NCBI GenBank assembly: GCA_900315695.1 | Contig: ONAE01000060.1 | Span: 1 to 45,075, forward strand | Direction of reading: 5' to 3' | Origin: an uncultured Prevotella sp. | Lineage (GTDB): Bacteria > Bacteroidota > Bacteroidia > Bacteroidales > Bacteroidaceae | Length of the DNA: 45,075 nucleotides | Shown: one piece after another, positions 24,872-33,918 of the stretch | Position numbering within the stretch: the stretch's first letter is position 1 | How the letters are laid out: each line of letters starts with the position of its first letter | Notes under the pieces: model-generated | Database searches by the model: none | Told to the model about the DNA's origin: nothing | The model's input: only the letters and a program-made list of their open reading frames with translations | Made by a program: the position numbers and the translations under genes

Positions 24872-25434
24872 CAGGCCATCAGGTGTTTGAAACGCATACC
24901 CTCGGCAATCTGGTCGGCAGTGGTCTGATCGGTGAGGTCTGCCAGAATGGTATAGGCATAGGGGAAGGCGGCAGCAGGTCCTTCGCCTGTGGTGATATAG
25001 CCATCTACGGTGACAAGCTCGCCTGTATAGTCGGCTGTTTCCAGCATCTTCTCGAAACCGGGATAGCAAGTGGCCTTCTTGCCATCAAGGAGTCCGAGCT
25101 GTGACAGTACGACAGCCGGAGAGGCACAGATAGCGGCAATCTTCTTGCCGGCAGCGGCCTGCAACTTCAGAGCCTGACAGACTCCCTCGTGCTCAAACAG
25201 ATTGCTGGCTCCCGGCATACCGCCTGGCAACATCAGCAGATCGGCATCGGAGAAGTCACAGGCAGTGAACATCAGGTCAGCACGGATACCTACACCATGA
25301 GCTGACTCTACGATGATATCCTCAGTGGTGCTCACTGTGATGACATCCACACCGCCACGACGCAGTACGTCGATGGGAATCAGGGCCTCTATATCCTCGA
25401 AGCCATCTGCTAAAAACACATAAACTTTTGCCAT
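24871..25434 (-). CDS. DJ-1/PfpI (ThiJ) family protein
   Basis: A 187-residue DJ-1-type protein. The core shows the N-terminal acid in [12 protein letters not shown] (E near 15), [12 protein letters not shown] near 70 and the nucleophile elbow [11 protein letters not shown] with the reactive Cys near 105. This fits the YajL/DJ-1 subfamily rather than PfpI proteases; the debated activities are deglycase, chaperone and oxidation sensor. The open frame extends 48 codons upstream but runs across the promoter; the start at 25434 follows a TATCTTTG box (25464-25471). Confidence 0.9.
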   Translation of the reverse strand: MAKVYVFLADGFEDIEALIPIDVLRRGGVDVITVSTTEDIIVESAHGVGIRADLMFTACDFSDADLLMLPGGMPGASNLFEHEGVCQALKLQAAAGKKIAAICASPAVVLSQLGLLDGKKATCYPGFEKMLETADYTGELVTVDGYITTGEGPAAAFPYAYTILADLTDQTTADQIAEGMRFKHLMA

Positions 25435-25463
25435 AATTTTCTTTATTTTAGGGTTTCTGATTG

Positions 25464-25471
25464 CAAAGATA
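25464..25471 (-). promoter_or_regulatory. -7 box TATCTTTG for DJ-1-ispD-recG
   Basis: TATCTTTG on the minus strand, 29 bases before the DJ-1 start. No TTTG at the usual spacing. Confidence 0.5.
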
Positions 25472-25514
25472 AGAAAAAAAAACAAAGCACCATGCTTAAT
25501 AGACATTTTTTTCG

Positions 25515-25522
25515 TATCTTTG
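25515..25522 (+). promoter_or_regulatory. -7 box TATCTTTG for NAD kinase
   Basis: TATCTTTG on the plus strand, in the divergent region with DJ-1; it overlaps the longest possible open frame and so rules out the most upstream start. Confidence 0.55.
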
Positions 25523-25555
25523 CACCCAAAAGGTGAAATGATGGAGCGTCGGAAA

Positions 25556-26425
25556 ATGAAATTTGCCCTTTTTGGCAATGTTTATCAGTCGAAAAAGTCG
25601 GCTGCCATCCAGCAGGTGTTATCTACGCTTGCTGACTTTGGTGCCGAGGTATTTATCGATCAGGAGTATTATGATTTCCTGTGCTCCAACCAGCATGTCG
25701 TGCCGAATGCCGTAAAGGTGTTCTCTGGTGATGACTTCGATGCTGATTTCGTGATTTCCATGGGTGGCGACGGAACGTTCCTGAAAGCTGCCAGCAGGGT
25801 GAGGGAGAAGCAGATTCCCATCCTTGGTGTCAATATGGGGCGCCTCGGCTTCCTGGCTGATGTCTGTCCGGAAGATATCGAGCGTTGCGTGGATGCGCTC
25901 CACAAAGATGATTTCTCCATCGAGTCGCGTGCCCTGATTGAGGTCTCTACCGATGGGGAGCCGTTAGAGGGTTTTAACTGTGCCCTGAACGATGTGGCAA
26001 TCCTGAAACGTGATACGGCTTCGATGATCTCCATCCGTGCAAGCATCAACGGGCAGTATCTGAACACCTATCAGGCTGACGGACTGGTGATCTCTACGCC
26101 TACGGGCTCAACGGCTTATTCACTTTCCAACGGCGGTCCGATCATCGTGCCTGGTACGAAGGTGTTCTCCATGACGGCTGTGGCTCCTCACTCGTTGAAT
26201 GTGCGTCCAATCGTGCTGGCTGACTCGTCGGTTATCGAACTCGATGTCGAGAGCCGCAGCCACAGTTTCCTGGTAGCCATCGATGGTCGTTCGGAGAAAT
26301 GTAAGGAGGGCACGAAGCTCACCCTTCGTCGGGCTTCTTACGATATCCATGTGGTGAAGCGTCCGGATCACCGTTATTTCAATGCCCTGCGCGAGAAGAT
26401 GATGTGGGGCGTTGATGCCAGATAA
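25556..26425 (+). CDS. nadK: NAD kinase
   Basis: A 289-residue enzyme that phosphorylates NAD to NADP. The catalytic GGDG is in SMGGDGTFLKAA, the adenine/nicotinamide motif NDVAILKR and the TGSTAYSLSNGGPI loop are intact, and the C-terminal all-beta domain continues to VDAR. Starts at 25538, 25541 and 25556 are all in frame; the last gives MKFALFGNVYQSKKS, matching the typical Bacteroidales N-terminus, and is chosen. A 171-base gap with promoter and operator separates it from the ABC operon. Confidence 0.93.
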   Translation: MKFALFGNVYQSKKSAAIQQVLSTLADFGAEVFIDQEYYDFLCSNQHVVPNAVKVFSGDDFDADFVISMGGDGTFLKAASRVREKQIPILGVNMGRLGFLADVCPEDIERCVDALHKDDFSIESRALIEVSTDGEPLEGFNCALNDVAILKRDTASMISIRASINGQYLNTYQADGLVISTPTGSTAYSLSNGGPIIVPGTKVFSMTAVAPHSLNVRPIVLADSSVIELDVESRSHSFLVAIDGRSEKCKEGTKLTLRRASYDIHVVKRPDHRYFNALREKMMWGVDAR

Positions 26426-26501
26426 TCTGTTTCATAAATAATGTACACACGAGCCTTAACGCTTAAATAATGTTAAGGGAGCGCGGTTTTTCCCCAAATT
26501 G

Positions 26502-26533
26502 TTTGGAGGGTATTGATAATTATCCTACTTTTG
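26502..26533 (+). promoter_or_regulatory. Promoter of the ABC-GntR operon, TTTG-N20-TACTTTTG
   Basis: TTTG (26502-26505) and TACTTTTG (26526-26533) with a 20-base spacer. The palindrome at 26535-26558 begins two bases later, at the expected transcription start. Confidence 0.75.
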
Positions 26534-26534
26534 C

Positions 26535-26558
26535 AGTGTACTATTGAAGTGGTACACT
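26535..26558. promoter_or_regulatory. Inverted repeat, candidate operator for the GntR regulator
   Basis: Perfect 7-bp arms AGTGTAC and GTACACT around a 10-base centre, directly downstream of the -7 box. GntR/YtrA-type repressors commonly bind GTAC-containing palindromes near the promoter of their own ABC operon; the operon's last gene encodes such a regulator. Confidence 0.6.
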
Positions 26559-26596
26559 ATTACATTGGAGGATATTAATAAATAAGATAAGGCATT

Positions 26597-27412
26597 ATGA
26601 TAGAAGTAAGTAACATCAGTTTCAAGTATGCGGGTCAGAAAGACCTGGTATTCGATGATTTCAGTCTGACGCTGAAACAGGATAACATCTACGGTCTGCT
26701 GGGTAAGAACGGCACGGGCAAGAGTACGCTGCTGTATCTGATCAGCGGACTGCTTCGTCCTAAGAAGGGCTCTGTTCGCTTTGATGGTGTTGAGACCAGG
26801 TTGCGCCGTCCTGAGACACTAAGCAAGATTTTCATCGTACCTGAGGAGTTCGACCTGCCCGCGATGTCGCTCGATGCGTATGTGAAGATCAACGAGCCGT
26901 TCTATCCCCGATTCTCTCGTGAGGTGCTGGAGGCTTGTCTGAAGGATTTTGAGCTCTCCACCGACTTGAAGCTCAATGCCCTCTCGATGGGTCAGAAGAA
27001 GAAGGTGTTTATGAGTTTCGCCCTCGCTGCCGGCACGAAGGTGCTGTTGATGGATGAACCTACTAACGGACTCGACATTCCCTCTAAGAGCCAGTTCCGC
27101 AAGGTGGTGGCACAGTATATGACGGAAGACCGCACACTGATCATTTCTACACATCAGGTACACGATGTGGAGTCATTGCTGGATCATATTCTGATTCTCT
27201 CTCAGCAGAAGCTGCTGCTCGATGCTGCGGTGGCTGAGATTACGGAGAAGTATGTTTTTGAATATCGAACGCCTGACGAGATGGAGGATGCACTCTATGC
27301 CGAGCCATCACTGCAGGGTAATGCTGTCATCGCCCCTCGCAAGGCTGACAGCGCAGAGACTCAGGTGAACCTCGAACTGCTCTTTAATGCTGTGACACAG
27401 GGAAAGATATAG
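26597..27412 (+). CDS. ABC transporter ATP-binding protein
   Basis: A 271-residue ABC ATPase. Walker A GLLGKNGTGKSTL lies near 35-47, an ABC signature variant LSMGQKKKVF near 130, Walker B VLLMDEPTNGLD near 150 and the switch histidine in IISTHQVHD near 180. The signature has SMGQ rather than SGGQ, as in YtrB-like drug/antibiotic-responsive exporters. It is the first gene of a four-gene operon with two membrane proteins and a GntR regulator, a layout like Bacillus ytr operons. Substrate unknown. Confidence 0.9.
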   Translation: MIEVSNISFKYAGQKDLVFDDFSLTLKQDNIYGLLGKNGTGKSTLLYLISGLLRPKKGSVRFDGVETRLRRPETLSKIFIVPEEFDLPAMSLDAYVKINEPFYPRFSREVLEACLKDFELSTDLKLNALSMGQKKKVFMSFALAAGTKVLLMDEPTNGLDIPSKSQFRKVVAQYMTEDRTLIISTHQVHDVESLLDHILILSQQKLLLDAAVAEITEKYVFEYRTPDEMEDALYAEPSLQGNAVIAPRKADSAETQVNLELLFNAVTQGKI

Positions 27413-27420
27413 GAATGGGT

Positions 27421-28206
27421 ATGAATAATTTCAGTATAGATCGATTCGGAAAGTTAGTGCGTTGGTCGCTGACGATGGACCGCCGTTGGTTCGTAAAGAA
27501 CACGTTGAGTTGGCTGGTGGTGTTTACGCTGATGTTTCTGTTCTTTACCTGTGTGGCGAGGTTTAATGATCAGCCAGCTTCATTACCGGCTTATGGGGCT
27601 TGTACGTCTATGGTGCTTTTTACCACTGTCGCCATCCTCGTGCTGGGACCCACGATGATGTTCAACAGCATGAGAGGCAAGCACGACGACCAGCAGTTGT
27701 TGACGCTGCCTGCCTCGAATTTAGAGAAATACCTGATGCGCTATAGCTATTGGCTGCTGTTGCTGCCCAGTTTCGTTGGTTCGTTTGTGGTAGCCGACCT
27801 GTTGCAGTATCTGGTGAATTGGCTGTTGGGGCATGAGAGCAGGATGCTGGTGATGCAGTATATGGGGAGCCCTCAACTTCATATCGGTGCCGTGCCCAGA
27901 CCCTTGGGCATCTGCATCGTACTCACTTTCGTATGGTTTCACTCGTGCTATGCCGTTGGCGCCACGTTCTTCCGTTCGCACAAATACAGCTGGATCATGA
28001 CGAGTGCGACGCTGATAGTCTTAGGTGTCATTTTGGGTGCCTTATGGCCACATGATGAGATTGCCAGAAGCATCAGCAGTGATACCGCCATCAATCTGGT
28101 ACGTGTGTGGGATGTGATCTATATCTTCCTGATTGCGCTTAACTTCTGGCTGTCATACAGGTTTTTCTGTCGGCAGCAGGTGATTGGTAAATATGTAAAT
28201 GTGTAA
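27421..28206 (+). CDS. ABC transporter membrane protein 1
   Basis: A 261-residue integral membrane protein with about six hydrophobic segments (for example near 30-50, 60-80, 105-128, 160-180, 193-210 and 227-245). Its N-terminus NNFSIDRFGKLVRWSLTMDRRW is clearly related to that of the next gene (NSFSFNRFGKTLRWVMAVNF), so the two are paralogues. No named family was recognised; position after an ATPase suggests the permease. An ATG two codons earlier (27415) is possible; 27421 is chosen by analogy with the paralogue. Confidence 0.75.
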   Translation: MNNFSIDRFGKLVRWSLTMDRRWFVKNTLSWLVVFTLMFLFFTCVARFNDQPASLPAYGACTSMVLFTTVAILVLGPTMMFNSMRGKHDDQQLLTLPASNLEKYLMRYSYWLLLLPSFVGSFVVADLLQYLVNWLLGHESRMLVMQYMGSPQLHIGAVPRPLGICIVLTFVWFHSCYAVGATFFRSHKYSWIMTSATLIVLGVILGALWPHDEIARSISSDTAINLVRVWDVIYIFLIALNFWLSYRFFCRQQVIGKYVNV

Positions 28207-28210
28207 AGCT

Positions 28211-29026
28211 ATGAATTCGTTTAGTTTCAATAGATTCGGAAAGACGCTCCGTTGGGTGATGGCAGTCAATTTCCGTACCTTGCTGATGTGGACCATAGGC
28301 TCTGTCGTGGCTGTGTTTGTGGGCGAACTGATGACGGCGGAGATTGGGAAATATTCTGCTTATGAGATGGTTGACCTATACGGAACGATGGGATCTGCAC
28401 TCTTTATACTGGTTTCACTCATCATGGCCAGTACCATCGTGTCGAGTGTGAATGAGAAGCGCAAGCGTCAGGCATTCTTGATGATACCTTCCACGAATAT
28501 CGAGAAGTTCCTCTCGCTGCTGGTCTATACCTCCGTCATCTGTGTGGCTTGTGTATTCTTGGCGCTTGTGCTGGGTGACTGCTTGCGTATGGCTTGGTTC
28601 TGGATTAAGATTCAATCGTTTTCTGCCGAATATCAGGTTTCTGTCATTGGCGACCCCGTAGAGACCTATCATGGGTGGTCGTCGGCACTTCCCAAGCTGA
28701 TAGAGAATCTGACACCGTATGTTTTGGATCCTGATTCCTATCGTCGTACATGGTTTTATAATGCGATGAATATTTTCGTGATATTTGCCATTGTCGTGTG
28801 GAATCTTTCTCTGATGGTAATCTGTGGCACACTGTTGCGCAAATATGCCTTTGTCGTCGCTTCTCTGATCATCATCCTCTGTTCCATTCTGCTGTCGTGG
28901 ACGATACATCACTTTGGCCTATTCTTGTTCTGGGGTGACGTGTGGAAAGACGGAGTTCATTACGAATCGGAAGTGGGTGCCTTGGCCTATGTGCTCGCAG
29001 TCCTGTTGCCAAGCATTTCGAACTAA
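28211..29026 (+). CDS. ABC transporter membrane protein 2
   Basis: A 271-residue membrane protein paralogous to the preceding one at the N-terminus, with about six hydrophobic segments. It has a longer soluble loop in the middle (near 130-170, VSVIGDPVETYHGWSSALP). Probably the second half of a heterodimeric permease with the ATPase upstream. The frame is open from 28199, overlapping the previous stop, but MNSFSFNRF at 28211 matches the paralogue's start. Confidence 0.75.
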   Translation: MNSFSFNRFGKTLRWVMAVNFRTLLMWTIGSVVAVFVGELMTAEIGKYSAYEMVDLYGTMGSALFILVSLIMASTIVSSVNEKRKRQAFLMIPSTNIEKFLSLLVYTSVICVACVFLALVLGDCLRMAWFWIKIQSFSAEYQVSVIGDPVETYHGWSSALPKLIENLTPYVLDPDSYRRTWFYNAMNIFVIFAIVVWNLSLMVICGTLLRKYAFVVASLIIILCSILLSWTIHHFGLFLFWGDVWKDGVHYESEVGALAYVLAVLLPSISN

Positions 29027-29047
29027 TTACTAATAAGTGGACTAATT

Positions 29048-29401
29048 ATGACATTCTCAAACGATAAACCTATCTACATCCAGATGGCGGATCGCCTCTG
29101 TGATGAGATACTCGCAGGCAAGTATCAGGACGACGACCGCATCCCGTCGGTCCGTGAATATGCCGTGCTGTTGGAGGTGAACACGAATACGGCTGTGAAA
29201 GCCTACGAGCAGCTGGCGCGTGAGGAGATTATCTACAACAAGCGTGGCCTGGGCTACTTCGTGACGAAAGGTGCGAAGAAGCAGATCCTCAAGGCGCGTA
29301 AGAAGGAGTTTATGAAGGAGCGCCTGCCTGAGCTGTTCCGACAGATGCAGTTGCTCGATATTTCTATTGATGATATTGTCAATGCATGGGAAAAGCAATG
29401 A
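29048..29401 (+). CDS. GntR-family regulator, YtrA subfamily
   Basis: A 117-residue regulator. The winged helix is typical of GntR (KPIYIQMADRLCDEILAGKY, then IPSVREYAVLLEVNTNTAVKAYEQL and GYFVTKGA) and the C-terminal part is only about 40 helical residues, which defines the YtrA type with no large ligand domain. It is the last gene of the ABC operon and probably represses it through the palindrome at 26535-26558. Confidence 0.9.
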   Translation: MTFSNDKPIYIQMADRLCDEILAGKYQDDDRIPSVREYAVLLEVNTNTAVKAYEQLAREEIIYNKRGLGYFVTKGAKKQILKARKKEFMKERLPELFRQMQLLDISIDDIVNAWEKQ

Positions 29402-29437
29402 CTGTTCGTCACAGATCTGCGCAAATTATCCCAATTA

Positions 29438-29469
29438 TTTGGTGATTGCTGCAACTATTTGTATTTTTG
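29438..29469 (+). promoter_or_regulatory. Promoter of the MacAB-TolC-like operon, TTTG-N20-TATTTTTG
   Basis: TTTG (29438-29441) and TATTTTTG (29462-29469) with a 20-base spacer. The gene start is 37 bases downstream. Confidence 0.7.
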
Positions 29470-29506
29470 CAGCGTCAAATGAACAAAAAGTAAATTTAGA
29501 ACAAAA

Positions 29507-30226
29507 ATGATACACTTAAAAGACATTAACAAGACTTATCAGGGCGCGCAACCTCTTCATGTGCTGAAGGGCATCTCACTTGATATTGCGAAAGGTGAGT
29601 TCGTGTCCATCATGGGTGCTTCGGGCTCGGGCAAATCTACATTGCTGAATATCCTCGGTATCCTCGACAACTACGACTCGGGTACCTATGAGCTGGCAGG
29701 AGTCCCCATCTGGAACCTCTCAGAGCGCAAGGCTGCGGAGTATCGCAACAAAATGATAGGTTTTATTTTCCAGTCGTTTAATCTCATCTCTTTTAAGACC
29801 GCCGTGGAAAACGTTGAGTTGCCATTATTTTATCAGGGGGTGCCCAGAAAGAAGCGCCATCAGATGGCTCTAGAATATCTAGAAAGACTAGGACTCCTAG
29901 ACTGGGCAGAGCATTACCCCAACGAGCTGTCGGGAGGACAGAAGCAACGCGTGGCTATTGCCAGAGCACTCATCACCCGTCCGCAGATCATCCTGGCCGA
30001 TGAGCCTACGGGTGCACTCGATTCGAAGACCTCTGTGGAGGTGATGCAGTTGCTCAAGCGTCTGAATGAAGACGAGGGGATGACCATCGTCGTGGTGACT
30101 CACGAGAGCGGTGTGGCTAACGAGACGAACAAGATTGTGCATATCAAGGATGGCATCATAGGTCAGATTGAGGAGAACCTCGACCACAATGCAAGTCCAT
30201 TCGGTATTAACGGAATGATGAAGTAA
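29507..30226 (+). CDS. ABC transporter ATPase, MacB/LolD type
   Basis: A 239-residue ATPase. Walker A GASGSGKSTLLN near 36-47, Q-loop IFQSFNLISF near 87, signature LSGGQKQRVAIARAL near 142, Walker B ILADEPTGALDSKT near 165 and H-switch VVVTHES near 199 follow the LolD/MacB consensus closely. It powers the two FtsX/MacB-type permeases that follow 11 bases downstream. Together with the adaptor and TolC protein it should form a tripartite exporter spanning both membranes. Confidence 0.93.
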   Translation: MIHLKDINKTYQGAQPLHVLKGISLDIAKGEFVSIMGASGSGKSTLLNILGILDNYDSGTYELAGVPIWNLSERKAAEYRNKMIGFIFQSFNLISFKTAVENVELPLFYQGVPRKKRHQMALEYLERLGLLDWAEHYPNELSGGQKQRVAIARALITRPQIILADEPTGALDSKTSVEVMQLLKRLNEDEGMTIVVVTHESGVANETNKIVHIKDGIIGQIEENLDHNASPFGINGMMK

Positions 30227-30237
30227 TAACTATCATT

Positions 30238-31494
30238 ATGCGAGATGTATTTGTAGAAATATGGCAGACGGCTCGGCGCAACAAGCTCCGTACGACGCTT
30301 ACAGGCTTCGCTGTGGCATGGGGCATCTTCATGCTCATCGTGCTGCTGGGTGCCGGCAACGGCCTTATCAATGCCAACCTGAAGCAGAATGAGAACTGGC
30401 TGTCGAATTCGATGGAAGTCTGGGGAGGAATGACCTCGAAGGCTTACCAGGGATTGAAAGAGGGGCGCAGAATCAGGCTCCAGACATCTGACCTCGCCAT
30501 GACGGAGTCGGACTTCCCCGAAACTGTCGATGAGGTGGGTGCACGTTATGAGACCAGTACTACCATCAGTTACGGTGATGAGTATATCAGCACCACGATA
30601 ACTGGTGTCTATCCTGTACATACGAAGATCAACAAGCACGATATGCTCTATGGTCGCTTTGTGAATGATATCGATATGCGTGAGAAGCGCAAGGTGCTGG
30701 TGCTGAGCAACAGGCAGGCGAAGGAACTGGAGCCGAGAGACTATTCCACGCTGCTGGGTAAGTATGTAAAGGTGGGTAACTTCGCCTTCAAGGTGATAGG
30801 TATCTATAAGGATCGCGAGGAAGGCCAGTCTGAGGCTTATTCCAGCTATGCCGCCATCAAGGGTATCTTCGGAGCCAATAACGATGAGGTGGGTAGTTTG
30901 GAATACACCTTCCATGGTCTGACAACAGAGAAGGCCAACGAAGATTTCGAGAAAGAGTATCGTCGTCGTCTGAATGCCAACCATCAGGTGCATCCTGACG
31001 ATGAGCGTGCCTTCTGGATCTTCAATGGCTATACGATGAGCCTGCAGATGGAGCAGGGTATAGCGATTATCCGCACAGCTCTGTGGATCGTGGGACTCTT
31101 CACGCTGCTCTCAGGCATCGTGGGTGTATCTAACATCATGCTCATCACCGTGAAGGAGCGTACCCATGAGTTCGGCATCCGTAAGGCTATCGGAGCCAAG
31201 CCCTGGAGCATCCTGAAACTGATCATCATCGAGAGTGTGATCATCACTACGTTCTTCGGTTATGTCGGTATGGTGCTGGGCGTAGCAGCCAATGAGTATA
31301 TGGATGCAACGTTAGGTCACGAGACGATTGACACAGGCCTCTTCAAAGCCACGATGTTCCTGGATCCCACCGTAGGACTGGATGTGTGCTTCGAGGCGAC
31401 GATGGTGATGGTGATTGCAGGTACGATTGCAGGACTGATCCCTGCTTACAAGGCAAGTAGAATCCGCCCGATAGAGGCATTAAGAGCTGATTGA
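30238..31494 (+). CDS. MacB/FtsX-type ABC permease 1
   Basis: A 418-residue permease. One N-terminal transmembrane helix (about 20-42) precedes a large periplasmic MacB-like domain (about 50-285) and three C-terminal helices of the FtsX domain (near 290-315, 340-360 and 385-405), the last region starting LSGIVGVSNIMLITVKERTHEFGIRKAIGA, a hallmark of the family. The next gene, 4 bases downstream, encodes a related but distinct permease of the same length, so the transporter is probably a heterodimer. Confidence 0.9.
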   Translation: MRDVFVEIWQTARRNKLRTTLTGFAVAWGIFMLIVLLGAGNGLINANLKQNENWLSNSMEVWGGMTSKAYQGLKEGRRIRLQTSDLAMTESDFPETVDEVGARYETSTTISYGDEYISTTITGVYPVHTKINKHDMLYGRFVNDIDMREKRKVLVLSNRQAKELEPRDYSTLLGKYVKVGNFAFKVIGIYKDREEGQSEAYSSYAAIKGIFGANNDEVGSLEYTFHGLTTEKANEDFEKEYRRRLNANHQVHPDDERAFWIFNGYTMSLQMEQGIAIIRTALWIVGLFTLLSGIVGVSNIMLITVKERTHEFGIRKAIGAKPWSILKLIIIESVIITTFFGYVGMVLGVAANEYMDATLGHETIDTGLFKATMFLDPTVGLDVCFEATMVMVIAGTIAGLIPAYKASRIRPIEALRAD

Positions 31495-31498
31495 TATT

Positions 31499-32755
31499 AT
31501 GAGAATAGATATTGATTCATACAGAGAAATCCTCGATACGCTGACGCGAAATAAGTCGCGTTCGTTTCTGACAGGCTTCGGTGTGTTCTGGGGTGTGTTC
31601 ATGCTGGTGGCACTCATCGGAGGTGGTCAGGGACTGAAAGAGATGCTGGAGAAGAATTTCGAAGGTTTTGCACAGAACACCGTGATCGTGTGGAGCCAGC
31701 AGACATCAAAGCCCTATAAGGGTTTCCGTAAGGGGCGCTGGTGGAGCATGGACTATAAGGACCTCACCCGTCTTCACCAGCGCGTGCCTGAGCTCAATGT
31801 CGTGGCACCTGTGCTCTTCGCACCTTGGGGTAAGACGAATACGGCCTATTACAAAGATCAGAGAACCACGCCGCGCGTTCAGGGTTGCACACCCGAATAT
31901 GCCAAGGTGATTTCGCCGAAGCTCTACTACGGGCGCTATATTAATGAGATGGACATGAAGGAGCATCGTAAGGTGTGTGTCATCGGAAAGCGTATCTACA
32001 AAGAACTCTTCAAGGAAGGTGGCGACCCCTGTGGCAAGTCGATACGTATCGACTCCACCTATTACGAAGTGATAGGTGTTGACTATGCCTCATCGGGGGG
32101 TATGAACATCAACGGTCGTGCGGAACAGAAGGTAACGCTGCCGCTGACACTGATGCAGGAGATCTATAACCGAGGTAAAGAAGTGGATATGATCGTGGCT
32201 ACGGGGCGCCAGGGTGTGGTGATGTCGAAGTTGACAGACCGTATCCGTGAGTCCGTTACGATGGGACACTTCGTGGATCCCACCGACGAGCAGGCTGCGA
32301 TGGTATTTAATACTGAGGTGCTCTTCCAGATGCTCGACAACCTCTTCAAGGGTGTCAACTTCCTCATCTGGCTTGTGGGTCTTGGAACCCTGCTTGCAGG
32401 TGCCATTGGCGTGTCTAACATCATGATGGTGACAGTGCGTGAACGAACCACGGAGATCGGTATCCGACGCGCCATCGGAGCCACCCCCAAGATGATCCTC
32501 TCGCAGATTATCTCAGAGAGTATCGTGATGACGCTGGTGGCAGGTATGAGTGGCATCCTCTTCGGGGTGATGATCCTCCAGATGCTGGAGATGGGTAATA
32601 CCGAGGACGGCATCGTGACAGCTCACTTCCAGGTGGGCTTCTGGACAGCCATCTTCGCAGCTCTTGTGGTGTCAGCTATGGGTGTCCTTGCAGGACTGGC
32701 GCCAGCAGCCCGAGCCATGACCATCAAGCCCGTTGACGCCATGCGGGATGAGTGA
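31499..32755 (+). CDS. MacB/FtsX-type ABC permease 2
   Basis: A 418-residue paralogue of the upstream permease, with the same layout: N-terminal helix (about 20-42), periplasmic domain, and FtsX motif GVSNIMMVTVRERTTEIGIR near 305. Sequences differ throughout, so the pair is old rather than a recent duplication. Likely the second subunit of the exporter. Confidence 0.9.
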   Translation: MRIDIDSYREILDTLTRNKSRSFLTGFGVFWGVFMLVALIGGGQGLKEMLEKNFEGFAQNTVIVWSQQTSKPYKGFRKGRWWSMDYKDLTRLHQRVPELNVVAPVLFAPWGKTNTAYYKDQRTTPRVQGCTPEYAKVISPKLYYGRYINEMDMKEHRKVCVIGKRIYKELFKEGGDPCGKSIRIDSTYYEVIGVDYASSGGMNINGRAEQKVTLPLTLMQEIYNRGKEVDMIVATGRQGVVMSKLTDRIRESVTMGHFVDPTDEQAAMVFNTEVLFQMLDNLFKGVNFLIWLVGLGTLLAGAIGVSNIMMVTVRERTTEIGIRRAIGATPKMILSQIISESIVMTLVAGMSGILFGVMILQMLEMGNTEDGIVTAHFQVGFWTAIFAALVVSAMGVLAGLAPAARAMTIKPVDAMRDE

Positions 32756-32798
32756 TACATTAAACATTAAATTTCAGAAACATTAAATATTAAAACAT

Positions 32799-33911
32799 AT
32801 GAAAAGGTACAGCAAACTGATTATCGCAGCGATTGTCGCCCTGATTTTCATCGGAACATTCGTGTTCCTCTGGCAGAAGAGCCAACCCAAGGAAGTTGTC
32901 TATAACGAGTTTACCCCGAAGATGGAGGATATCCAGAAGACAACCATCATCACAGGTAAGATAGAGCCCCGTAACGAGGTGAATATCAAACCTCAGATTT
33001 CTGGTATCATCACTGACCTCTACAAAGAGCCAGGCGATTATGTGAACGCAGGCGATGTGATTGCAAAGGTGAAGGTGATTCCCGATATGGGACAGCTGTC
33101 GAGTGCTGAGGCCCGTGTGCGTCTGTCAGAGATCAACCTGAAACAGGCTCAGGTCAACTTCGAACGTGAAGAGAACCTCTACAATATGAAACTCGTCTCT
33201 GCCGATGAGTATGATAAGATCAAGCAGGCCCTGCAGCAAGCCAAGGAGGAGAAGGTAGCCGCTATCGATGCCTTGCAGGTGGTGCGCGATGGTGTCTCCA
33301 AGTCTAACGCCTCGGCTTCTTCCACCCTGATCCGTTCTACGATCTCAGGCAGAATCCTCGACATCCCTGTGAAGGTGGGTAATATGGTGATCCTCTCCAA
33401 CAACTTCAACGATGGTACGACTATTGCTTCTGTGGCAAACATGAACGATCTGATCTTCCGTGGTAACATCGATGAGACGGAGGTTGGTCAGCTGGTGAAT
33501 GACATGCCGATGAAGATCACCATCGGTGCCCTGCAGGATCTGAATTTTGATGCCAACCTGGAGTATGTCTCCCCGAAGGCAGTAGAGAACAATGGCGCCA
33601 ATCAGTTTGAGATCAAGGCTGCTGTGAAGCTTGCCGAAGGCAGTCAGATCCGTTCAGGCTACAGTGCCAATGCCGAGATCGTATTGTCATCTGCCAGCAA
33701 GGTGCTCTGTGTGCCTGAAAGCGCCATTGAGTTCAGCGGCGACTCCACCTTTGTCTATGTGATCAAGGGCGAAGGCAAGGACAAGACCTACAATCGTACC
33801 CAGGTGACGACAGGTCTCTCTGATGGTGTGAACATTGAGATAAAGAAGGGTATCACGCAGAAGGATAAGGTGCGTGGTCCTGAGGTGATAACAGAAGACA
33901 AAGAAAAGTAA
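32799..33911 (+). CDS. Periplasmic adaptor (HlyD/MacA-type membrane fusion protein)
   Basis: A 370-residue adaptor. An N-terminal anchor helix (about 5-26) is followed by lipoyl half-motif (VNIKPQISGIITDLYKEPGD, near 67-86), a helical hairpin with heptads (about 105-165), the second lipoyl half (IRSTISGRILDIPVKVGNMV) and beta-barrel/proximal domains. It should link the inner-membrane permeases with the TolC protein encoded 7 bases downstream. The 43-base gap before it carries AT-rich repeats of AACATTAAAT and no clear hairpin. Confidence 0.9.
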   Translation: MKRYSKLIIAAIVALIFIGTFVFLWQKSQPKEVVYNEFTPKMEDIQKTTIITGKIEPRNEVNIKPQISGIITDLYKEPGDYVNAGDVIAKVKVIPDMGQLSSAEARVRLSEINLKQAQVNFEREENLYNMKLVSADEYDKIKQALQQAKEEKVAAIDALQVVRDGVSKSNASASSTLIRSTISGRILDIPVKVGNMVILSNNFNDGTTIASVANMNDLIFRGNIDETEVGQLVNDMPMKITIGALQDLNFDANLEYVSPKAVENNGANQFEIKAAVKLAEGSQIRSGYSANAEIVLSSASKVLCVPESAIEFSGDSTFVYVIKGEGKDKTYNRTQVTTGLSDGVNIEIKKGITQKDKVRGPEVITEDKEK

Positions 33912-33918
33912 AGAAGCT

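Noticed and set aside
24872-25069. Upstream extension of the ispD frame
   Set aside because: Arg/His-rich shadow of the DJ-1 gene; IspD's nucleotide motif belongs at the N-terminus.
25435-25578. Upstream extension of the DJ-1 frame
   Set aside because: It crosses the DJ-1 -7 box and the divergent NAD kinase promoter.
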